The position numbers and the translations under genes were made by a program. A model generated the notes under the pieces. It was given only the letters and a program-made list of their open reading frames with translations, was not told the origin of the DNA and made no database searches. From Hallella bergensis DSM 17361 (GTDB taxonomy: Bacteria; Bacteroidota; Bacteroidia; Bacteroidales; Bacteroidaceae), in assembly GCF_000160535.1 (NCBI RefSeq), contig NZ_GG704780.1, forward strand, positions 198,878 to 262,877: a stretch of 64,000 bases of DNA, given 5' to 3'. Positions within the stretch are counted from its first letter, which is position 1, and the number at the start of each line of letters is the position of its first letter. Below, piece after piece: positions 1-8,076 of this stretch.

Positions 1-15
1 GGGTTATCTGGGCTT

Positions 16-1485
16 TTACTTCCGCCTTCTGGTCAATTTCACCACGTTCTCCACGTGTGGCGTGTGGGGGAACATGTCCACCGGTTGCACTTCCTCCACC
101 CTGTAGTCCTGGTCGAGCAGTGCTAAATCGCGGGCCTGAGTGGCCGGATTGCAGCTCACGTAGACGATGCAGGCCGGTGCGGCATTCAGAATGACGCGCA
201 CCACATCCTCGTGCATGCCGGCCCGCGGTGGGTCGGTGATGATGATGTCGGGACATCCGTGCTCGCTGATAAAATCATCGGTCAGCACATTTTTCATGTC
301 GCCCGCAAAGAACTGGGTGTTCTCAATGCCATTGATGCGGCTGTTCACCTGGGCATCTTCAATAGCCTCTGGTACAAACTCTATGCCAATCACTTGGCTT
401 GCCTTTTTGGCAACAAAGTTGGCAATGGTGCCCGTACCGGTGTATAAGTCGTAGATCAGCGGGCGGCGCTCGGTGCCCGACTCGTCTCCATCACCCGAAT
501 CGCTACCCTTGAAGCACATGTTGCGCACCACGCTATACAGATGGTAGGCCTGGTCGGTGTTGGTCTGGTAGAAGCTCTTCGGTCCCACCTTGAACTTCAG
601 GTCTTCCATCGTCTCGTAGATACAGTCGGTGCCTTGATAGGTGATGAGGTCCAAATCGCCAAAGGTGTCGTTGCCCTTTTGGTTGTCTACATAGATTAAA
701 GAGGTGATCTGCGGGAAACGGTCGGCGATGTGTTGCAGCAGCGCTTGCGCTTTCTCCTCGTCTTGAGGCTCGTCATAATGAAACTGCACGAGCACCATCC
801 ACCCACCCGTGTTCGATGTGCGGAACATCAGCGAGCGCAGTAATCCCCGCTGCGCCCTCACGTCATAAAAGGTCATGTTCGTAGCCTTGGCGTAGCGTTC
901 AATCTCATTGCGTATCTCGTTGTGCACATCGTCCATGAGCCAGCACTTCCTGATGGGGTAGATCTTGTCAAAAGCGCCTGCGATGTGGAACCCGATGGCG
1001 GCATGGTTTCCGCTGTCCAAGTTGAGTTCGGCATTGTCGAGTTCCTCGCGTGTGAACCATCGTTTGCTACAGCATCCGAACTCCAACTTGTTGCGGTATT
1101 CATAGATTTTCTCCGACCCCATGATAGGATTCAGTTGCGGCAGCTCCACCTTGCCGATGCGCCTCAGCTGGTCTTCCACTTGCTGTTGCTTGGCTTTGAG
1201 TTGCTCTGCATAGGGCAGGTTCTGCCATTTGCAGCCCCCACAAATGCCGAAATGCTCGCATGCGGGTTTGGCGCGCACCTCGCTCAGCTTCACAAACCGT
1301 TCCACCCGACCCTCGCAGTAGCGATGCTTCTTCTTGATGATTTGCACATCCACTACGTCGCCGGGCACGCAGAACGGTACAAACACCACTTGGTCTTCAT
1401 GATGAAAAATACATTTGCCCTCAGCCGCCACGGCCTCTATGGTCACGCCTTGGAGCAGCGGCAGCGTCTTTCGTTTCCTACTCAT
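16..1485 (-). CDS. rlmD: 23S rRNA (uracil-5-)-methyltransferase, RumA/RlmD type
   Basis: SAM-dependent enzyme that methylates a uridine of 23S rRNA to 5-methyluridine. An N-terminal TRAM-like RNA-binding region (about residues 8-65) is followed by the iron-sulfur cysteine cluster CEHFGICGGC (C76, C82, C85) with a fourth cysteine near C181. The SAM-binding stretch DLYTGTG, the TDPPRAG motif and the catalytic-cysteine motif VSCNP lie in the C-terminal half. The family normally has all of these, so the enzyme looks intact at 489 residues. The frame is open seven codons further upstream to a TTG, but that TTG lies inside the -7 box, so the ATG at 1485 is chosen. Which uridine is modified (U1939 or another) cannot be told from sequence alone. 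Confidence 0.93.
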   Translation of the reverse strand: MSRKRKTLPLLQGVTIEAVAAEGKCIFHHEDQVVFVPFCVPGDVVDVQIIKKKHRYCEGRVERFVKLSEVRAKPACEHFGICGGCKWQNLPYAEQLKAKQQQVEDQLRRIGKVELPQLNPIMGSEKIYEYRNKLEFGCCSKRWFTREELDNAELNLDSGNHAAIGFHIAGAFDKIYPIRKCWLMDDVHNEIRNEIERYAKATNMTFYDVRAQRGLLRSLMFRTSNTGGWMVLVQFHYDEPQDEEKAQALLQHIADRFPQITSLIYVDNQKGNDTFGDLDLITYQGTDCIYETMEDLKFKVGPKSFYQTNTDQAYHLYSVVRNMCFKGSDSGDGDESGTERRPLIYDLYTGTGTIANFVAKKASQVIGIEFVPEAIEDAQVNSRINGIENTQFFAGDMKNVLTDDFISEHGCPDIIITDPPRAGMHEDVVRVILNAAPACIVYVSCNPATQARDLALLDQDYRVEEVQPVDMFPHTPHVENVVKLTRRRK

Positions 1486-1503
1486 TATACAATAATTTGG
1501 CTG

Positions 1504-1511
1504 CAAAGGTA
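1504..1511 (-). promoter_or_regulatory. -7 box of the rlmD promoter
   Basis: TACCTTTG on the minus strand matches the Bacteroidota -7 consensus TAnnTTTG. It lies about 20 nt upstream of the rlmD ATG, giving a very short leader. No well-spaced -33 TTG is evident. Confidence 0.6.
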
Positions 1512-1589
1512 ACGAATAATCCCGACAATAGCCTGCCGCACGGTCATAAAATATGGTTTTTAGGCTGCGCGCATGCCCATGAGCCCAGC

Positions 1590-1642
1590 CCCTAACAAAA
1601 AAAGCTGAACCTCCGGCAGGGGGTTCAGCTTTTTTGTTAGGG
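1590..1642 (-). terminator. Intrinsic terminator of the fimbrillin-like operon
   Basis: Near-perfect hairpin of about 21 bp (CCCTAAC...GCTGAACC paired with GGTTCAGC...GTTAGGG) whose stem contains A/T runs, so it can act in both directions. It sits 14 nt past the stop of the lipoprotein gene and separates it from rlmD. Confidence 0.8.
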
Positions 1643-1655
1643 TATTGCCTTCAGC

Positions 1656-3551
1656 TTAGTGAATATCCTTGAAGGCAGGGAAAACTTCATTCGGCGTGGT
1701 GCTACTCGTTGGATCCCATACTGGGCGGATCGCCTGGGCTTGAAATGTCCTGCTCGCGCCTGGGTAGTTCCACTCAGTTGGGCCAAAGTGGAAAGCATGA
1801 ACTGTTGTGCTCGCTGTTGTTTCCGATGTCATGTACTGCCCATATGCCCCAGCGGAGTAGGTCATGTCCCTATAACCTATTTTAGAATTACTAGATGTCC
1901 GCCTTCCTGTGATAGGCAAGAACAGTCCTTTGTTGGCACGTACCAGTGCTGTCACATTAGTATATTTGTACAAGGCATTGACGCGCGTGGGGAATGTCTT
2001 CTTGCGTTGCCCGCCAGTGTTGGTGTAGAAGAAAGCACCATATATCCGCCGACTATGGTTAGAGTAGCAGTAAGCAGGTATCACGTTGGCATCGTTGTAG
2101 AGCGAGCTCATGTCGGCATCAGTCGGCATGCGATACTTTTGGTTGTTATTCCGGGTATAATACCATACAATATCACCCCAAGCTGCAAGTTTAGGATTGT
2201 TTTTAAATTCATCTTCCGTCATCTCTACCTGTTTATTGCCTAAAAGTCCTTCACGCTTATAAAACTTTTTAAGAATATTCTGCGCTCCTACTTTATTATT
2301 ATCAACTGTCAGATCGAGAGCTTTGTCTATATCACCGTATCTAAATAGGTCAAGGTCGTTGATATCGGACTCAAGTCCATCATGCACAAACTGCGAGGTT
2401 ATCCATAGATTAGTTGTTTTATCTTGAATATAGTGTTGCGATATCCACCATTGTGTGGGTGCGACGCCCCAATACTCTTCGCCTGTACTGCCCTGAACAT
2501 AGTGGATGAAGTTACCCGTCGCCCATTTCACACCCTGCACCTCAACGTATGGATTAGCTACGGTCTGTGGCATATTGATTACATCGGTGCGGTACACCTT
2601 GTCGGCCTCTAATTTGATGTTGTTATATTCGAGCGCATAACATTTGTCGCCTACAAAGGCTGTAATCAGCACTCTTGGGTAAGTGCCTGGCAGTATGGCA
2701 GCGTAGGTATATTTACCATTAGCAGAGGTGAACTTACCATTAGCTGGCTTCAGTACAATGTTGTCGCTCTCGTCGTTAACATTGTCTTCTATGAACTTAC
2801 CCGTACCAAGGTCGAACACGTCGACCGACTTCGCACCTGAAATATAAACCGAGTCAATGCTGGTCAATATCTTACCTTCATCGCTGGCAAATCGAAGTCC
2901 CCAAATAGCAATCTGCCGTTGCATTTTGACTGATTTAACCTTGACGTCAGTACCGTTGACAGTGGTGGGTTTGGCTTTCGCCCATTGATAGTCGAACTTC
3001 TTGCCGATAGTTTCGGCAGTACCGTCCTGTTCTGTGAGGTTCAGTTCAACTGTTTGCTTAATCGTTGGCTGTTGTTCGTAGTAAACCAAAGGAGCTTTCT
3101 TTCCATCGCCAGTCTGTCTCATAGTCGAGTTAATTGTGGCACCTTTGCCTTGCGATGCTGCCCCAGGATAGAAGAAACAAATTTCATCATTGGTGGTGAT
3201 GGTGTTCACGGCTTTGAACGTACCATCGAACTTGCTTCCTTGTCCTGCATTAGCACTCTGCAGCAAGTTGTACTGTTTTTCTTTGCTTTGGTCTTGGTCA
3301 TTGAGGCAATAGGCTATCATTTTGTCGCTTTGCAGCCAAGCCGAGTGAATGACGCTTGATGCATCTTCCGTCAACGCGCGTGTGCCTTCTCCATCAGGTG
3401 CGGCTTGAACACCAGCCTCAATACGGTACGTGTGCCCGTTGGTTGCCAGCTCTGCCGGTTGGCTGAGGTCATCGTTTTGGCATGATGTGACTACGGACAG
3501 TGCTACCATGGCGCAGCTGACTGCCGTAAAACATTTCATTTTTGTATTCAT
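1656..3551 (-). CDS. Fimbrillin-like surface lipoprotein with FISUMP-like C-terminal half
   Basis: 631-residue predicted lipoprotein. The signal peptide ends in a lipobox (VVTSCQ), so the mature protein should be lipid-anchored at the outer membrane. Residues about 40-330 have the pattern of Bacteroidota fimbrillin/Mfa-like proteins: a TRAL segment, a W-x-x-x-D-K-x-I-A-Y strand and an FFYPGA motif. The second half (VKWATGNF, YRMPTDADM, LFLPITGRR) resembles the Fibrobacter-type paralogous domain (FISUMP) found at the ends of surface proteins. It is the second gene of a two-gene unit behind a strong promoter, 37 nt after the small gene at 3589-3807. The likely role is a cell-surface or pilus-related protein. 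The ligand is unknown and the domain calls come from pattern recognition only. Confidence 0.75.
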   Translation of the reverse strand: MNTKMKCFTAVSCAMVALSVVTSCQNDDLSQPAELATNGHTYRIEAGVQAAPDGEGTRALTEDASSVIHSAWLQSDKMIAYCLNDQDQSKEKQYNLLQSANAGQGSKFDGTFKAVNTITTNDEICFFYPGAASQGKGATINSTMRQTGDGKKAPLVYYEQQPTIKQTVELNLTEQDGTAETIGKKFDYQWAKAKPTTVNGTDVKVKSVKMQRQIAIWGLRFASDEGKILTSIDSVYISGAKSVDVFDLGTGKFIEDNVNDESDNIVLKPANGKFTSANGKYTYAAILPGTYPRVLITAFVGDKCYALEYNNIKLEADKVYRTDVINMPQTVANPYVEVQGVKWATGNFIHYVQGSTGEEYWGVAPTQWWISQHYIQDKTTNLWITSQFVHDGLESDINDLDLFRYGDIDKALDLTVDNNKVGAQNILKKFYKREGLLGNKQVEMTEDEFKNNPKLAAWGDIVWYYTRNNNQKYRMPTDADMSSLYNDANVIPAYCYSNHSRRIYGAFFYTNTGGQRKKTFPTRVNALYKYTNVTALVRANKGLFLPITGRRTSSNSKIGYRDMTYSAGAYGQYMTSETTASTTVHAFHFGPTEWNYPGASRTFQAQAIRPVWDPTSSTTPNEVFPAFKDIH

Positions 3552-3588
3552 TGCTTTGTTTTTTCAGGGTTGATACTGGGGGTGGTGA

Positions 3589-3807
3589 TTACCACACCTT
3601 AAAATCTTCTTCTACGTCTTCTTCTACGTCAAACTGCACAGCCTTGGCACCAGATGTTTTAAACGGATTTGGAGTATTGCCATTACCACCCGTAGGGTCT
3701 CCACCATCTGTGGGGTCAGTGGTCGTCACATTACTAATAGCGAGCAATTGGTCCTCCACCTTCATGGAGATGACGCTAATGTGTGGGATTTGATACTTTC
3801 TTTTCAT
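3589..3807 (-). CDS. Small Bacteroidales protein with LLA-I-S motif
   Basis: 72 residues starting MKRKYQIPHISVISMKVEDQ, then LLAIS, a Gly/Asp/Pro-rich middle and an acidic C-terminus (DVEEDVEEDF). Short proteins beginning M-K-K/R-x-Y-x-x-P and containing an LLA-x-S motif occur frequently in Prevotella and Bacteroides next to surface lipoprotein genes. Their function is not established. It is the first gene after the promoter at 3966-3996 and is probably co-transcribed with the fimbrillin-like gene 37 nt downstream. There is no classical signal peptide or membrane segment. Its small size leaves some doubt that it is translated, but promoter, position and family pattern agree. Confidence 0.65.
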   Translation of the reverse strand: MKRKYQIPHISVISMKVEDQLLAISNVTTTDPTDGGDPTGGNGNTPNPFKTSGAKAVQFDVEEDVEEDFKVW

Positions 3808-3965
3808 CTTTCTTTCTTATTAATCTTTGCAAAATAATGATGAGTAAATATATGATAAACCTATACTTACGAATAAAAGGGAATAAAAACTTACCCTTGA
3901 GCAAATAGGCTAAAATAAAATTTAGAAGTCCGTTACCTGTTCGCATTTGATATCAATTTACCCTG

Positions 3966-3996
3966 CAAAGGTACGCATATGATATAGAACGCGCAA
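3966..3996 (-). promoter_or_regulatory. Promoter of the small protein / fimbrillin-like operon
   Basis: Minus strand: TTG (3994-3996), 20-nt spacer, TACCTTTG (3966-3973). This is a full match to the Bacteroidota -33/-7 pattern. It leaves a leader of about 150 nt before the ATG at 3807. Confidence 0.75.
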
Positions 3997-4062
3997 GAAA
4001 ATGTTAATAAAAACATTAAAAATTATATTTTATTAATTTTCTGTTATGTTTACGCGCGGATT

Positions 4063-4091
4063 CGTAGGGGCGTGATTTATCACGTTCCGCC
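4063..4091. repeat. Short palindromic intergenic repeat, copy 1
   Basis: 29-bp unit with a GTAGGGG start and a CGTGAT-TT-ATCACG palindromic core, ending in CCGCC. The same unit recurs at 4338-4366, inverted at 4385-4412, and with two substitutions at 20507-20535. All copies are intergenic. Confidence 0.8.
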
Positions 4092-4092
4092 A

Positions 4093-4190
4093 ATCATGAG
4101 ATAAGAGTGAAGAGATAAGAGTGAAGAGTGAAGAGTGAAGAGTCACCGCGCAGCTAATTATAAATTATGAATTATGAATTGTGAATTGCA
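4093..4190. repeat. Low-complexity tract (GAGTGAA units and AATTATG units)
   Basis: Tandem GAGTGAA-like heptamers, then a unique core reading ...TCACCGCGCAGCTAATT (4141-4159), then AATTATGA/AATTGTGA octamer-like units. The 27-bp core 4133-4159 is present inverted at 33923-33949 with one difference and is again flanked by the same two kinds of low-complexity units. Similar AATTATGAATT units continue at 4413-4504. The rest of 4191-4337 shows no gene. Confidence 0.75.
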
Positions 4191-4337
4191 AACTCCTCCT
4201 CTCGGCTTCGCCGAATCTTAGAATATCTGAAGAATATATTATCATAATCGCAAAGCTCATCGCAGAATATCATTACGTTTGCTGCGCAAACCATATAAGA
4301 ATATCCCTACAACCCTCATCAACCTGAACCTTAATTT

Positions 4338-4412
4338 CGTAGGGGCGTGATTTATCACGTTCCGCCGTGCTGCATAGTTGTGTTGGCGGAACGTGATAAA
4401 TCACGCCCCTAC
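4338..4412. repeat. Inverted pair of the short palindromic repeat (copies 2 and 3)
   Basis: 4338-4366 and 4385-4412 are perfect inverted copies (28 bp) around an 18-nt loop, so the pair could form a long hairpin. Each arm also contains its own CGTGAT/ATCACG palindrome. Confidence 0.85.
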
Positions 4413-4549
4413 AGATTGTGAATTGCAAACGCGCAGCCTAATTTTGACGAGTTGATGAGCTTGCGAATAATTATGAATTATGAATTGTGAATTATGAATT
4501 GCTTAGTTGTAATAAAATTATCAAAAAAACAGATGCTCGGGCACAGGGT

Positions 4550-4890
4550 ATTCCAGTGCGAAAAGCGCCATGTTTTCGGTGGATGGGAGTGCGGAGAATG
4601 AGGCGAAAAGGCACTGACATCCTGCGGTTAGGGTCTACTTGCGCTACCGTGGGACAATAGCGGCACGAGGGTTCGGGCTTACCCGCGGGGCGACGAAGGC
4701 CTAACCGCACGGCCAAAACAGCCGAATCGCACGACGGGAGGATGAACATTGATGTGTCGCAAGAGGGGAAGTGATACAATGTTCTGATAAACAGCGAGAA
4801 ATGGAAAAAACCTAAAAACGGACGAATTGGCGCACGAGGGGACGTCCGGTCGAGAATAAGCGAAAATTCAGAAGGGTTTTGTTCGATCTT
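4550..4890 (+). repeat. GC-rich dispersed intergenic element, copy A
   Basis: Begins with GCGAAAAGCGCCATGTTTTC, followed by a GC-rich middle with alternating words such as CCTAACCGC, GGCCAAAA and GAATCGCA, then a diverged tail near 4820-4885. Related sequence occurs at 20140-20460, 33575-33760, 47845-48035 (inverted) and 58880-59225. The short open frames here have no recognisable family, and I see no gene between 4890 and the ppdK promoter. Confidence 0.6.
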
Positions 4891-5050
4891 TTCATGATGA
4901 TTTCAGTGCGGCGATACCATAGTCGACAGCACGTGTGGACGACGTCTTTGCCGCGCCGTGACCCATGTCTTTCGGTTTGCTTGGAGGACAGCACAGGCAT
5001 GATGATGAAAGAATTGTAACCTTGGGCTTACATTTTCGACTAAAAACTTG

Positions 5051-5079
5051 TTGGAAATCATTTAAAATCGTTATCTTTG
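5051..5079 (+). promoter_or_regulatory. ppdK promoter
   Basis: TTG (5051-5053; alternative 5048-5050), 18-nt spacer, TATCTTTG (5072-5079). This fits TTG-N19-21-TAnnTTTG and lies about 50 nt upstream of the ppdK ATG. Confidence 0.75.
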
Positions 5080-5127
5080 CAATAGATTTTAAAATAACAA
5101 AAGTAACTATTTATCAATCAAAAACTT

Positions 5128-7848
5128 ATGGATAAGAAAAGAGTCTACCTTTTTGGAAATGGAAAGGCCGAGGGCAAGGCAGATATGAAGAATCTGCTGG
5201 GTGGCAAGGGTGCCAACTTGGCCGAGATGAACCTGATTGGAGTGCCGGTGCCTCCGGGCTTTACCATTACCACGGATGTATGTAATGAATATTTTGAAAA
5301 GGGTCGGGAGAAAGTGGTCGCCCTGTTGAAAGCGCATGTGGAGAACGGGGTGAAGCACACCGAGGAACTGATGGGCTTGAAGTTTGGTGACGTGACTAAT
5401 CCGCTGCTGCTGAGTGTGCGCTCGGGTGCGCGCGCCTCGATGCCCGGTATGATGGATACCATTCTGAACCTCGGACTGAACGATGAGGTGGTGAGAGGAC
5501 TGGTTGAGAAGACCGGCAACGAGCGCTTTGCATATGACAGTTACCGCCGCTTTGTACAGATGTATGGCGACGTGGTGTTGGATATGAAACCCGTGAACAA
5601 GGAAGACATCGATCCGTTTGAGGCCATTATCCAGCAAGTGAAGGCCGAACGCGGCATTCAGTTGGACAACGAGATGACGGTGGACGAGCTGAAAAAATTG
5701 GTGGTGCTGTTCAAGGAGGCCATCAAGAAGCAAACCGGAAAGGATTTCCCCGACGATCCCATGGAGCAACTCTGGGGAGCCATCTGTGCCGTGTTTGACA
5801 GTTGGATGAACGACCGCGCCATTCTCTACCGCAAGATGGAGGGTATACCCCAGGAGTGGGGAACGGCCGTGAATGTGATGGCCATGGTGTTTGGCAACAT
5901 GGGCGACACGTCTGCCACGGGCGTGTGCTTCACCCGGGATGCTGCGACGGGCGAGAACCGTTTCAACGGCGAATACTTGGTCAATGCACAGGGTGAGGAC
6001 GTTGTGGCCGGCATACGTACCCCGCAGCAGATCACCAAGGAGGGTTCGCTGCGCTGGGCCAAACTGCAAAACATCGACGAGGATGTGCGTGCGAATGAAT
6101 ATCCGTCGATGGAGGAGGCCATGCCCGAGATCTATGCGGAGCTGGACGCCCTGCAGGCCAAGTTGGAGGAGCACTACCACGACATGCAGGATATGGAGTT
6201 TACCGTTCAGGAGGGCAAGCTGTGGTTCTTGCAAACCCGCAGCGGCAAGCGCACCGGAACGGCAATGGTGAAGATTGCCATGGACTTGTTGCACGAGGGA
6301 CAGATAGACGAGAAGACGGCGTTGCTGCGCTGTGAGCCCAACAAGCTCGACGAACTGCTGCACCCCGTGTTTGACAAGACGGCTCGGAAACTGGCTCGTG
6401 TGCTGACTCGCGGATTGCCCGCTTCGCCCGGTGCGGCCTGTGGTCAGATTGTGTTCTTTGCCGATGACGCCGAGGCTTGGCATGCCGACGGCAAGCGCGT
6501 GGTGATGGTTCGTATCGAGACATCGCCCGAAGACTTGGCCGGGATGAGTGCGGCCGAGGGAATCCTCACGGCACGTGGCGGAATGACCTCGCATGCGGCC
6601 GTGGTGGCCCGAGGCATGGGCAAATGCTGTGTGAGTGGAGCCGGAGCCATCATCGTGGACTATAAGACACGCACAGTGGACATCGACGGTACCGTATTGA
6701 AAGAGGGCGACTACATCTCGCTGAATGGTACGACCGGGGAGGTGTATTTCGGAGAAGTCAACACGCGCCCTGCAGAGGTGACCGGCGATTTTGCTGAACT
6801 GATGAAGCTCTGTGAGAAATACAGCAAGTTGGTGGTTCGCACGAATGCCGACACCCCGCGCGATGCCGAAGTGGCTAGAACGTTTGGGGCCGTGGGCATC
6901 GGACTCTGCCGTACGGAGCACATGTTCTTTGAGAACGAGAAGATCAAGGCCATGCACGAAATGATACTTGCAGACAGCACCGAGGGTCGTGAAAAAGCAC
7001 TTGAAAAGTTGTTGCCCTATCAGAAACAGGACTTTTATGGCATCCTGAAATGCATGGACGGACTGCCTGTGAACATTCGTCTGCTCGACCCCCCCTTGCA
7101 CGAATTTGTGCCCCACGACCTTGCCGGTCAGGAGGCCATGGCCGAGGATATGGGTGTGAATGTGAAGAAAATACAGAACCGCGTGCAGGCGCTGAGCGAG
7201 AGTAACCCGATGCTGGGACTCCGCGGATGTCGCTTGGGCAATACCTTCCCCGAGATTACGGCCATGCAGACACGTGCCATCTTGGGTGCGGCCGTGCAGC
7301 TGAAGAAGGAGGGCTACGACCCCCGTCCGGAGATTATGGTGCCCTTGGTGGGTATGGTCAATGAGTTGGATGCTCAGGAAAAAGTGATTCGCGAAACCGC
7401 ACAGAAGCTCTTTGAGGAAGAGGGTGTGGAGATTCCGTTCAAAGTGGGAACGATGATCGAGATTCCGCGTGCCGCCCTGACAGCCGACAAGATTGCTGAG
7501 CGAGCAGAATACTTCAGCTTCGGTACCAACGACCTGACACAGATGACCTTCGGCTACAGCCGTGACGACATCGCCAGCTTCTTGCCCTCGTATTTGGAAA
7601 AGAAAATTCTGGATGTGGACCCGTTCCAGGTGCTCGATGTTAACGGTGTGGGTCAGCTGGTGCAGATGGCCGTGAACAAGGGTCGCTCGGTTCGCAAGGA
7701 CTTGAAGTGCGGCATCTGCGGCGAGCATGGCGGTGAGCCTTCATCGGTTAAATTCTGCCATCGTGCCGGCCTCAACTACGTGAGCTGCTCTCCATTCCGC
7801 GTGCCAATCGCCCGCCTCGCCGCGGCGCAGGCAGCAGTAGAGGAGTAG
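5128..7848 (+). CDS. ppdK: Pyruvate, phosphate dikinase
   Basis: Cytosolic enzyme interconverting pyruvate + ATP + Pi and PEP + AMP + PPi. Its 906 residues match the full-length family. The N-terminal nucleotide-binding region contains GGKGANLAEM and SVRSGAR. The phosphohistidine domain has GGMTSHAAVVARGMG, with the catalytic histidine near residue 489. The C-terminal PEP/pyruvate barrel ends with the GICGEHGGEP motif and its catalytic cysteine. It is monocistronic, with its own promoter and terminator. A PPi-dependent phosphofructokinase is encoded at 56187, so this organism probably runs PPi-linked glycolysis in which PPDK can produce or consume PPi. Long open frames on the opposite strand are composition artefacts. 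Confidence 0.97.
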   Translation: MDKKRVYLFGNGKAEGKADMKNLLGGKGANLAEMNLIGVPVPPGFTITTDVCNEYFEKGREKVVALLKAHVENGVKHTEELMGLKFGDVTNPLLLSVRSGARASMPGMMDTILNLGLNDEVVRGLVEKTGNERFAYDSYRRFVQMYGDVVLDMKPVNKEDIDPFEAIIQQVKAERGIQLDNEMTVDELKKLVVLFKEAIKKQTGKDFPDDPMEQLWGAICAVFDSWMNDRAILYRKMEGIPQEWGTAVNVMAMVFGNMGDTSATGVCFTRDAATGENRFNGEYLVNAQGEDVVAGIRTPQQITKEGSLRWAKLQNIDEDVRANEYPSMEEAMPEIYAELDALQAKLEEHYHDMQDMEFTVQEGKLWFLQTRSGKRTGTAMVKIAMDLLHEGQIDEKTALLRCEPNKLDELLHPVFDKTARKLARVLTRGLPASPGAACGQIVFFADDAEAWHADGKRVVMVRIETSPEDLAGMSAAEGILTARGGMTSHAAVVARGMGKCCVSGAGAIIVDYKTRTVDIDGTVLKEGDYISLNGTTGEVYFGEVNTRPAEVTGDFAELMKLCEKYSKLVVRTNADTPRDAEVARTFGAVGIGLCRTEHMFFENEKIKAMHEMILADSTEGREKALEKLLPYQKQDFYGILKCMDGLPVNIRLLDPPLHEFVPHDLAGQEAMAEDMGVNVKKIQNRVQALSESNPMLGLRGCRLGNTFPEITAMQTRAILGAAVQLKKEGYDPRPEIMVPLVGMVNELDAQEKVIRETAQKLFEEEGVEIPFKVGTMIEIPRAALTADKIAERAEYFSFGTNDLTQMTFGYSRDDIASFLPSYLEKKILDVDPFQVLDVNGVGQLVQMAVNKGRSVRKDLKCGICGEHGGEPSSVKFCHRAGLNYVSCSPFRVPIARLAAAQAAVEE

Positions 7849-7872
7849 AACGCATTTCTCTAATACACAGTC

Positions 7873-7917
7873 AATTAGGCTGTAACCCTTTGATAAAACA
7901 GGGGTTACAGCCTAATT
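7873..7917 (+). terminator. Terminator after ppdK
   Basis: Perfect 16-bp inverted repeat AATTAGGCTGTAACCC / GGGTTACAGCCTAATT with a 13-nt A/T-rich loop, 25 nt past the ppdK stop. It has only a short T tract after it. Confidence 0.75.
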
Positions 7918-7974
7918 TGGTAAAGGAGCAGATGTGCATTTGTACACACTTTCCGTGTACTTTTGAAGCGATTT

Positions 7975-8028
7975 GTTTACCAATTCTTACACCATTCGCA
8001 GCAAATGTGTTTACCAAATGTTTACCAA
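7975..8028 (+). repeat. Three direct copies of GTTTACCAA
   Basis: Exact 9-bp repeats at 7975-7983, 8009-8017 and 8020-8028, in the gap between the ppdK terminator and the accessory block. They could be protein-binding sites or the scar of an attachment site. No integrase is present nearby. Confidence 0.45.
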
Positions 8029-8076
8029 CAGAATTAAAAATATATTATGGCACTATAGTAAGGAGACCAAGAAAGG

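Noticed and set aside
4492..5000. Two minus-strand open frames of 95 and 62 codons
   Set aside because: They lie inside the GC-rich repeat element, are Arg/Cys-rich and show no start signal; related elements elsewhere do not keep these frames.
5107..7728. 873-codon open frame opposite ppdK
   Set aside because: It is the antisense of a complete, well-recognised gene; the translation is His/Leu/Gln-rich without domains and arises from codon composition.
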